DNA of 9,615 bases, from positions 1-9,615 of the forward strand of contig JAVBML010000019.1 in assembly GCA_031552655.1 (NCBI GenBank), written 5' to 3'. Every line of letters begins with the position of its first letter. The first letter of the stretch is position 1. The notes beneath the pieces were generated by a model that saw nothing but the letters and a program-made list of their open reading frames with translations, was not told where the DNA came from and ran no database searches. Both the position numbers and the translations under genes were made by a program. This document shows positions 1 through 5,742 of this stretch, piece after piece. Origin of the DNA: CAZTPH01 sp031552655. GTDB taxonomy: Bacteria > Pseudomonadota > Gammaproteobacteria > UBA9339.

Positions 1-2070
1 TTGGTGCGCCGGGACCATGATGTTATTACCGATGGGAATATCAATGCAGATAAGGTGGAGAGGGAAGCACATATTCCGATTCCCCAGACAAATGAAGCAA
101 ACCCAGGGAATATCGCTACGCATGGGGGGGGACTGGCTTTAGCCTATGGTGAATCCAGGGTAGATGAAGATGTTGCGCTAATTTCAGATAATTCCGGTCC
201 CGATGATATAGATGGAGATAATGCAACTAGAAGATTACTAACCAGTGGTTCTGGTGTCAATGAACCTGGGGAGGAGGCTACCTATTCAAGTGACTCTACT
301 GTAGGGGCGACGGCGATAATGTTTCCAGTGCTTGGGGAAAACAATGCTATTGCTAGCCGTGGACAATTATCTGAATATCCTGCAAATGGTGAGATAATTA
401 GAGATGCAATGGAAAATGTGAGAAATACTAGGTCCATGGATTTGACTAATCTTTCTAAGCTTGAAAAATCAAGAAAAAATATATTTTCAGTGAATAAAAT
501 GGAGCTTTGTTTTGCAGAATGTGAAAGTAAACTAGAACAAATTTACGGTGATAATTTAAAAACAGATATCAGCTATGATGGTTTGTTTAAACCGAGACAG
601 AAAAATATAAAGATTATCTTAATGCCCGTGACGACGATGCCAGGTGGTGGCAATAATCCCAGTGGAGGAGGTGGCAATGGCCCCGGTGGAGGAGATAATA
701 ACAACGGATTTCCCTATTTTAAGGCTTTTGGGATTTTTTTAAATACATCTATTTCTTCCCTCAATTTATCTGGTACCGATGGATTCATAGAGAGGTTCAT
801 AGGTAATCTTTTAGAAAGGATTTTAAGAAACATATCTAGGGGCACTGCTACAATTGTAACTGCTCTACCAAGATCTTTGTTAGCAGTTAGTTTAGGCAAT
901 GGAAGATGGGATCGGTTCTGGGGCCCTGCTTGGGAGCTGGGTTTGGGACCATGGATAGTCATGGGAAGACTATTTAGGCACGCTATTCTTTCAGTATTAC
1001 CTCGTAGCTACGCTGGGGTGCAAGAGGAGCCACCACCAAGAAGAGGGGACACTGAGGAAACTGTGATAGGTGATCCTCCAGTATCACCACGGGAGGAAGC
1101 TGCCATGGGATCTGGGCATGCTAATCCCTTATCTGCTGTGAGAGATACTCTGAGGAGAGCTGCTAGAGCTGGATTAGCTAAGCCCTTGGCAGGAAATTTT
1201 AGAGGTAGAGATATACTTGAAGGTATGGAAAGCGCTATCGCAGTAAGTATTTTCGAAAGAATCCCTTCCTTTGGCATTGTAATTGTAATACCATCCACTG
1301 CGCAGGGATTTTTACAACCAATGATCAGTGCCATGGTGCGCATAATGTCCTCTGAAGGATGGCATAGGTTTCTTAATAATTTTCGAGGTAGATTAATAGG
1401 TATGTCAATAACGCAGGCAGGGTTAAATGAGTGGTTTACTAATATTATTAGAGAATCTTTACCCCCGAACTTAGGTAGAATGTCGAGCTTGCTAACCATT
1501 TCCCAGGGCATTTTTACAACCACAATGGAGTCACTAGCCTATGCTGTTATGGTGAATACCTTAATCCATCATGTATTACCGACTTTGGCTCAGCGAATAA
1601 GAGCACGTGTCCAGCAAGTGGAATTATTACGGGAACCGATGGCATCAAGTTTAGAGGTAGATAATGTGATAGAAACAATCATACAGGAAGAAAAGGAGAA
1701 AGATGTTGAAACTTTACAGCCAATGCCAAATGAAACAATGAGTGATAGCGATGAATCTGAGGGAGAATTTAGTACGCCATCCATGCCTCTCTTCAGAAGA
1801 GGTACTCCAGTCAGTAGCATTTTTGCAGCATCGCAATTGCTATCCGTGGATAATACTCCAACTATGCCGCTAGCTGTGCCTTTGCCAATTAGCAGAAACA
1901 GTTCCGTATCACCAGTGGAGATAGATAGTTTATGCCTAAACATGGATGAGAGCATAGCTACTCCCGCTATCCCTTTGTCAGCTAACGGGAATGGTGCCAA
2001 AGAAAAAAAGAAAGAGCCTAGGAGAGCAAGAGAGGAAGAGCAAAAGGAAGGGGAAAATAAAGAAAAATAG
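1..2070 (+). CDS. Large unrecognised effector-like protein, possible divergent mitochondrial-carrier-like core (5' partial)
   Basis: The frame is open at the left edge and reads 689 codons to TAG. The only early start codons are TTG at 1 and GTG at 4, and the next in-frame ATG is codon 108, so the true start is probably upstream. I do not recognise the protein. Residues 1-200 are acidic, Asn/Ser-rich and probably disordered. Residues 214-236 form a Gly/Asn/Pro hinge. Residues 240-540 are amphipathic to hydrophobic, with segments near 283-298, 310-334, 422-431 and 497-526. Residues 541-660 are acidic and Ser/Pro-rich, and the tail 661-689 is almost all Lys, Arg and Glu. In the core, three Asn-x-(x)-Arg-Gly blocks (277-281, 399-402, 460-463) each precede a helix-like stretch. 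Pro527-x4-Arg532-x-Arg534 recalls the Pro-x-Asp/Glu-x2-Lys/Arg-x-Arg motif of SLC25 carriers, with Leu529 at the acidic position. That similarity is my reading and could be chance. A Glu-rich tail would fit a Dot/Icm secretion signal (inference). Confidence 0.6.
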   Translation: MVRRDHDVITDGNINADKVEREAHIPIPQTNEANPGNIATHGGGLALAYGESRVDEDVALISDNSGPDDIDGDNATRRLLTSGSGVNEPGEEATYSSDSTVGATAIMFPVLGENNAIASRGQLSEYPANGEIIRDAMENVRNTRSMDLTNLSKLEKSRKNIFSVNKMELCFAECESKLEQIYGDNLKTDISYDGLFKPRQKNIKIILMPVTTMPGGGNNPSGGGGNGPGGGDNNNGFPYFKAFGIFLNTSISSLNLSGTDGFIERFIGNLLERILRNISRGTATIVTALPRSLLAVSLGNGRWDRFWGPAWELGLGPWIVMGRLFRHAILSVLPRSYAGVQEEPPPRRGDTEETVIGDPPVSPREEAAMGSGHANPLSAVRDTLRRAARAGLAKPLAGNFRGRDILEGMESAIAVSIFERIPSFGIVIVIPSTAQGFLQPMISAMVRIMSSEGWHRFLNNFRGRLIGMSITQAGLNEWFTNIIRESLPPNLGRMSSLLTISQGIFTTTMESLAYAVMVNTLIHHVLPTLAQRIRARVQQVELLREPMASSLEVDNVIETIIQEEKEKDVETLQPMPNETMSDSDESEGEFSTPSMPLFRRGTPVSSIFAASQLLSVDNTPTMPLAVPLPISRNSSVSPVEIDSLCLNMDESIATPAIPLSANGNGAKEKKKEPRRAREEEQKEGENKEK
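643..693 (+). repeat. Imperfect Gly/Asn-coding tandem repeat (protein hinge)
   Basis: Two imperfect copies of a GGTGGCAAT-CCC-GGTGGAGG type unit lie in tandem and encode residues 215-231, where Gly runs are broken by Asn, Pro and Ser. The stretch separates the disordered N-terminal third from the amphipathic core of the protein. It reads as a flexible linker and a place prone to slippage. Confidence 0.7.
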
Positions 2071-2148
2071 ACTAAAAAAATGGCTATAGCTTTTTGGTTT
2101 TCTATTTGCTATTTTTATCAGAATAAAATTTCCCTAGAGGATTAAAGT

Positions 2149-2943
2149 ATGGCCATATTGCAAAATAAGCGAGCATTAATAGTGGGAGTTCTTAATAACT
2201 ACTCCATTGCCTATGGCATAGCTAAATGTATGCACAGAGAGGGGGCGGAACTGGCGTTTACCTACCAAAGTGAAAAACTTAGGGAGCGTGTAGAAGCCAT
2301 TGCTCGAGAATTTGGTTCAAATATTATGCTATCCTGTGATCTATCCTATGATGAACAAATTAACCAATTATTTTTAGAGCTAGCGAACCATTGGGATGGC
2401 TTTGATATACTAGTACATTCCGCAGCCTTTGCTCCCGGGGATCAACTTGATGGTAACTATGTGGACTGTATTAATAGAGAGGGGTTTAGGGTGGCCCACG
2501 ATATTAGTAGCTATAGCTTTTCAGGCCTAGCTAAAGCAGCGGTGCCCATGATGAAAGCAAAAAGAGGATCCATGCTCACTTTGACGCATTTAGGGGCGGA
2601 AAAATCATTAATCAACTATAATACCATGGGACTTGCCAAGGCAAGTCTTGAGGCCAGTATCCGCTATTTAGCTGCCGCCGTTGGACCCATTGGCATGCGC
2701 GTAAATGGCATATCGGCGGGAGCGGTTAAAACTTTGGCAGCATCGGGAATAAAAGATTTTAAGAGGATGCTTTCCTACGGTGAAAAAGTATCTCCTCTCA
2801 GGCGCAACGTAACCCAGGAGGAAGTGGGAAATGCGGCGGCATTTCTATGCTCCGATCTAGCCTCGGGAATTACGGGAGAGATTGTACACGTTGATGCTGG
2901 ATTAAATACCGTGGGATTTCCAGGAATAGATATTTTTAACTAA
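2149..2943 (+). CDS. fabI: Enoyl-[acyl-carrier-protein] reductase (NADH), FabI type
   Basis: FabI catalyses the last step of each fatty acid elongation cycle in the cytoplasm, the NADH-dependent reduction of enoyl-ACP. The 264-residue length is typical (E. coli has 262). Visible are the N-terminal nucleotide-binding stretch with Gly13 and SIAYGIA at 19-25, Asp64 before the adenine pocket, the HDISSYSF block (117-124) and the catalytic Tyr157-x6-Lys164 pair. LAASGIKDF (196-204) and SDLASGITGE near the C-terminus complete the fold. The start follows AGAGG at 2136-2140, 8 bp from ATG. Several usually conserved residues differ from the E. coli sequence as I remember it: Ala92-Ala93 replace Ile-Gly, His147 replaces Tyr146, and Ala192 replaces the Pro of the SAGP motif. 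Position 93 is the known triclosan/diazaborine resistance site. The reading frame is intact, so this looks like a working but divergent enzyme. It probably has its own promoter in 2071-2148. Confidence 0.95.
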   Translation: MAILQNKRALIVGVLNNYSIAYGIAKCMHREGAELAFTYQSEKLRERVEAIAREFGSNIMLSCDLSYDEQINQLFLELANHWDGFDILVHSAAFAPGDQLDGNYVDCINREGFRVAHDISSYSFSGLAKAAVPMMKAKRGSMLTLTHLGAEKSLINYNTMGLAKASLEASIRYLAAAVGPIGMRVNGISAGAVKTLAASGIKDFKRMLSYGEKVSPLRRNVTQEEVGNAAAFLCSDLASGITGEIVHVDAGLNTVGFPGIDIFN

Positions 2944-3021
2944 TTAGCAAATATGGTTGCGTCTAGATTTTCTTTTTGGTATAAAAAGTAATTTTTCGGT
3001 TCCAACTATAGGGGGAATTTT

Positions 3022-3264
3022 ATGTCTCAGATTTGTTGCGTTACGGGTAAGCGTCCCCAGATTGGGAATACCGTATCCCATGCCAATAAGAAAGCCAAAA
3101 GGCGTTTCAATATTAATTTGCACATTAAGAGATTTTGGCTAGAAGATCAGCAGCGCTTCATTAAACTTAAGGTATCAACTAAGGGAATACGCATCATTGA
3201 TAAAATAGGCATAGCAAATGTTTTGGCTAGCATGGAAAAATATCACAGTGACATTGCGAGATAG
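3022..3264 (+). CDS. rpmB: 50S ribosomal protein L28
   Basis: This is a small basic structural protein of the large ribosomal subunit. Its 80 residues compare with 78 in E. coli. The N-terminal CxVTGKRPxxGN pattern (residues 5-16), SHANKKAKRRFNIN and the RFW motif are the family hallmarks, and KGIRIIDKIGI sits in the C-terminal half. AGGGGGA at 3009-3015 gives a good ribosome binding site 6 bp from ATG. It is followed after 5 bp by rpmG, the standard bacterial rpmB-rpmG operon, and the two are probably translated together. A second frame from 2957 overlaps this gene but has no family signature and is only a shadow. Confidence 0.97.
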   Translation: MSQICCVTGKRPQIGNTVSHANKKAKRRFNINLHIKRFWLEDQQRFIKLKVSTKGIRIIDKIGIANVLASMEKYHSDIAR

Positions 3265-3269
3265 AGATT

Positions 3270-3479
3270 ATGGCTTCTAAAATACGTGAAAAAATTAAAT
3301 TAGTATCCACGGGTAAAACGATGGCGGGTAAACCCACGAAAACATTTTATACAACTACGAAAAATAAGCGTAAAAATACTGAGAAGATTAACACTAAAAA
3401 ATTTGACCCCCGGGCTTTTAATCCGGAAACGGGCAAAACTGGTATGCACGTTATCTTTAAGGAAGATAAAATAAAGTAA
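3270..3479 (+). CDS. rpmG: 50S ribosomal protein L33, enlarged
   Basis: L33 is a small protein of the large subunit near the E site. The family core is clear: IREKIKLVS (5-13), FYTTTKNKR (26-34), KKFDP (43-47) and HVIFKEDKIK at the end (60-69). No zinc-binding cysteines are present, as in E. coli. The protein is 69 residues against 55 in E. coli. The extra length lies in two places: about 6 residues between the N-terminal strand and FYTTT (residues 14-25), and about 8 between KFDP and HVI (residues 48-59). Both additions are Gly/Lys/Thr-rich and the frame is intact. The start lies 5 bp after the rpmB stop with a GAGA-type ribosome binding site overlapping that stop. The stop codon falls inside an inverted repeat shared with the converging tdk gene. 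Confidence 0.95.
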   Translation: MASKIREKIKLVSTGKTMAGKPTKTFYTTTKNKRKNTEKINTKKFDPRAFNPETGKTGMHVIFKEDKIK

Positions 3480-3495
3480 CTAAATCATTTAGTTA
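3477..3495. repeat. Perfect inverted repeat at the rpmG/tdk convergence
   Basis: TAACTAAAT, a single C, then ATTTAGTTA form a 9-bp perfect inverted repeat. The left arm begins with the rpmG stop codon and the right arm carries the tdk stop codon, so two convergent genes are separated by only 9 bp. A one-base centre means a real hairpin would have to open some A-T pairs. There is no GC-rich stem followed by a T run, so a classical intrinsic terminator is not shown. It may be a weak bidirectional terminator or simply economy at the gene ends. Confidence 0.5.
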
Positions 3496-4070
3496 ACCTT
3501 GCCAGCGCGAAAATGTCGACGGCATACCGCTATGTAGCATTCGTTACCTCCAATAACTATCTGTTCGCCTTCTCTTAGAACATTACCATTGCCGTCGGTA
3601 CGTAGATTCATAGTGGCTTTACGTCCACAGTGACAAATAGTTTTAAGTTCAATTAGTTGATCAGCGAGGGCTAGTAGATATTTGCTACCTTCAAAGGGTT
3701 CCCCCATGAAATCGGTGCGAAGACCATAGGCTAGTACCGGAGTGCTAAGGTCATCGGTAATTTTGGCTAATTGCTTAACTTGTTCCTTTGCTAGAAATTG
3801 GGCTTCGTCAACGAGGATGCATTTGATATTACCATCCCTAGCTAGGGCCATTTCTATGAGCTGATACAGATCATCGTTGTTGTCAAAGGTGGTAGAATTT
3901 GCTTGGAGGCCAATGCGCGATGAAATTTTTTTTTCACCGTAGCGTTTGTCTATGGCAGGTGACAGTAGCAAGGTTCCCATGCCTCGTTCATTATAGTTAT
4001 AACTGGATTGTAATAGCGATGTGCTCTTGCCAGCATTCATAGCAGAATAATAAAAATGTAATTTGGCCAA
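3489..4070 (-). CDS. tdk: Thymidine kinase (TK1-like, type II)
   Basis: Tdk phosphorylates thymidine to dTMP with ATP in the cytoplasmic salvage pathway. Its 193 residues are slightly fewer than E. coli's 205, and the loss is at the C-terminal tail. The start MAKLHFYYSAMNAGKST holds the P-loop (residues 9-17). VDEAQF (87-92) is the Walker B region with the general base Glu89. The lasso zinc site is complete: Cys146, Cys148, Cys183 and His186. The IVIGGNE block (171-177) that contacts the thymidine base is present. The start is set by AAAGGAG (4078-4084 on this strand), 7 bp upstream of ATG. The gene is transcribed away from the EirA-like gene and toward rpmG. A perfect 12-bp palindrome lies about 30 bp upstream and may control it. 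Confidence 0.96.
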   Translation of the reverse strand: MAKLHFYYSAMNAGKSTSLLQSSYNYNERGMGTLLLSPAIDKRYGEKKISSRIGLQANSTTFDNNDDLYQLIEMALARDGNIKCILVDEAQFLAKEQVKQLAKITDDLSTPVLAYGLRTDFMGEPFEGSKYLLALADQLIELKTICHCGRKATMNLRTDGNGNVLREGEQIVIGGNECYIAVCRRHFRAGKVN

Positions 4071-4098
4071 TTGAGTTCTCCTTTGGTAAAATGTTTAA

Positions 4099-4110
4099 TT
4101 GCCTAGGCAA
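4099..4110. promoter_or_regulatory. Perfect 12-bp palindrome between tdk and the EirA-like gene, candidate operator
   Basis: TTGCCTAGGCAA is a perfect palindrome in the 113-bp gap between the divergent starts of tdk and the gene at 4184. Immediately beside it, read toward tdk, TCTAAT (4118 to 4113) matches a -10 box in five of six positions, which would place the palindrome across the transcription start. No convincing -35 was found. The operator role is inferred from symmetry and position. Confidence 0.35.
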
Positions 4111-4171
4111 AAATTAGATAATTGGTGCTAAGTTTGGCTTTAGCTCCATTTGATGTCAAGGGAAAATATTG

Positions 4172-4177
4172 AAGGAG
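4172..4177 (+). promoter_or_regulatory. Ribosome binding site deciding the 4184 start
   Basis: AAGGAG lies 6 bp before ATG at 4184. An upstream in-frame TTG at 4169 would place this strong Shine-Dalgarno sequence inside the gene and has no site of its own, so the ATG is the better start. Confidence 0.85.
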
Positions 4178-4183
4178 AAAATT

Positions 4184-4726
4184 ATGCGCTTAAAAATTTA
4201 CATTATTATTGGCATGGCATTGATTGCAGGGGTATTTTTGGTTTACAAATTTTCCAATCGCAGGTCGGCCATGGACAAATTTGCTGCGGGGGGACCAGTA
4301 AAAATGAAGACAGAGGCTGTCAGTAATGTGACTACGGATCAGCTTACTCCCATTCACTGCCCAGAGCCGGAAGCTTTAGTTAAGCAGGAGCTTAAGTGGA
4401 CTACTCGGGATAAAAAGTGGGAGAATTATACGCCATCTTCGGCAACGCGGGTATTGAACTTCATAGGAGCTCAATGGCTAGGAATAAAGGTAGGCAAAGT
4501 AATTTGTCTCTACCAAACGGACGAAGAAGTAGCTTTTCCTCTGGCGCTTGAACAGACTAGAGCTCAATCGATTTTAGAACCCCAGGGATTTGGTTGGAGC
4601 TCTTTAATTGGTAGCCATAAGCTATGTAAATCTGCCAGCATTGCGGATTGTCCATATTTTGTTGAACCACCTAGAAATCCTAGTAATATATATGATGAAA
4701 TCAAATATGCTCCCGCGGCGGAATGA
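4184..4726 (+). CDS. Membrane-anchored periplasmic protein, possibly EirA-like (T4SS-associated)
   Basis: The 180-residue protein has two basic residues (Arg2, Lys4), a hydrophobic segment at about 5-21, then a polar domain. This fits an inner-membrane anchor with a periplasmic domain or an uncleaved signal. Four cysteines (59, 108, 148, 156) could form two disulfides outside the cytoplasm. The domain shows Cys59-Pro60, W79-x2-Y82, FIGAQWLGIKVG (93-104), Cys108-x-Tyr110, Phe118-Pro119, Trp138, and Cys148 followed by Cys156-Pro157-Tyr158. From memory this order resembles a Legionellales family annotated as T4SS-associated protein EirA. In Coxiella burnetii EirA is periplasmic and needed for intracellular replication. 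I could not align it, so the name is tentative. It lies 20 bp before hemX on the same strand and is probably cotranscribed with it. If the EirA link fails, it is an envelope protein of unknown function. Confidence 0.5.
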   Translation: MRLKIYIIIGMALIAGVFLVYKFSNRRSAMDKFAAGGPVKMKTEAVSNVTTDQLTPIHCPEPEALVKQELKWTTRDKKWENYTPSSATRVLNFIGAQWLGIKVGKVICLYQTDEEVAFPLALEQTRAQSILEPQGFGWSSLIGSHKLCKSASIADCPYFVEPPRNPSNIYDEIKYAPAAE

Positions 4727-4746
4727 ATAGATAGAGAGGAAAAAAA

Positions 4747-5709
4747 ATGAATGAACTAGATATGGGGAAACCACGGCATATTAACAAGTGGGTACCATTG
4801 CTAGCTGTAATTCTAGCTAGCGCTGTGTTGGTTTTTTGCGTAAATCAATGTCAGGTTCGCTTGGATAATTTTGAAGAGAGACTTGAAGAGGTGCTGCGAC
4901 GAGAAAAAAACACTCTGAACCAAATGAAGATATTGGAGGCTAATAATAGGCAGGTACAAATGGAGTTGAAGAGTTTACATCATGGATTGGCAGAGCTAAA
5001 AGTTAATACCGTTGATACTATGGGATGGAAGTTCAGCATAATTGAGCATCTAATTAACTTGGCTCAATTGACTTTGCATGGGAATGGTGATGGTCAAATA
5101 GTTGAAGCTTTGCTGTTGTCGGCTAGGAGGTATGCCAATGATTCTGAATTAACGCAACTTGTCAGAGCTTTGGATCGAGATATTGCTAAATTGCGTGCTA
5201 CGAACGCTTCCAATGCTACGATGGTTGTGCAGCGTTTGGCTAACATCAGGGAACAGATTGATAATCTAACGATTCTGCCCGGAGATTTTAGTAGTAATCC
5301 CGTCATTGGTTTAGGCGAAGTGTTGGAAAAATCCGAAAATAAACCGTGGTCTCGTTTCTATGTTGCTGCTTTGGAGGGATTAAAAAAATTGGTTGTAATT
5401 AAGCGCGGTGAGGACATACCAGTGTCATTGCAAATTCAGGAAGAGGGAGTGCGATTACATATCCACATGAAGCTATTGCAGTTAGAGTTAGCTGCCATGC
5501 AAAAAAATGAGGAATTTTTTAGGGAAACCGTGGCTCAACTTATTGCCACCATTAAAAAATACTTTGCTTTGAACATTGCCGTGACTAATGAAATACTTGC
5601 TCAGCTGCGAGAATTGGAGACCACGGTGAGCTTTGATTCATCGTGGCAATTGAATGCTACAGCAGTGGTTGCAAGTTTTGAGCACTCTGCTCTCACTAAA
5701 AATCCCTGA
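4747..5709 (+). CDS. hemX: HemX family inner-membrane protein
   Basis: HemX is often mislabelled uroporphyrinogen-III C-methyltransferase. The family has an N-terminal anchor and a helical periplasmic domain, and its biochemical role is unsettled. Of 320 residues, 15-32 form one membrane segment preceded by basic residues. About 36-88 are heptad-like coiled coil rich in Glu, Leu and Arg. About 92-310 match the family domain, with Trp93, a Glu-His-Leu-Ile-Asn-Leu-Ala stretch near 99-105, regularly spaced leucines through 115-175, and the central Trp followed by the LKKLVVIKRGED block. Bacterial HemX normally follows hemC and hemD, or is fused to HemD, but neither is present here. ATG follows AGAGGAAAAAAA directly after the EirA-like gene, and hemY begins 33 bp after its stop. 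This points to a three-gene transcript. Confidence 0.88.
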   Translation: MNELDMGKPRHINKWVPLLAVILASAVLVFCVNQCQVRLDNFEERLEEVLRREKNTLNQMKILEANNRQVQMELKSLHHGLAELKVNTVDTMGWKFSIIEHLINLAQLTLHGNGDGQIVEALLLSARRYANDSELTQLVRALDRDIAKLRATNASNATMVVQRLANIREQIDNLTILPGDFSSNPVIGLGEVLEKSENKPWSRFYVAALEGLKKLVVIKRGEDIPVSLQIQEEGVRLHIHMKLLQLELAAMQKNEEFFRETVAQLIATIKKYFALNIAVTNEILAQLRELETTVSFDSSWQLNATAVVASFEHSALTKNP

Positions 5710-5742
5710 AATATCAACTGAATACTAGGAAATAAAAAGCCC

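Noticed and set aside
1008..1523. Minus-strand open frame of 171 codons inside the first gene
   Set aside because: It is the antisense shadow of the plus-strand gene, has no family signature and no ribosome binding site. The same holds for minus-strand frames at 714-962 and 1590-2000.
1..2070. Pseudogene or frameshifted remnant
   Set aside because: The frame is open for the whole stretch with no internal stop and ends with a clean TAG. Its odd composition is better explained by a fast-evolving protein.
2071..2110. Intrinsic terminator after the first gene
   Set aside because: A run of A, the palindrome GCTATAGC and a run of T are present, but the arms are mispaired around the core and the stem is AT-rich, so a terminator is not well supported.
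2957..3142. Small plus-strand frame overlapping rpmB
   Set aside because: It shares most of its length with rpmB in another frame, while rpmB has a strong ribosome binding site and clear homology.
4169..4183. TTG at 4169 as start of the EirA-like gene
   Set aside because: It would put the AAGGAG ribosome binding site inside the coding region. ATG at 4184 is correctly spaced and begins directly with the basic and hydrophobic anchor.
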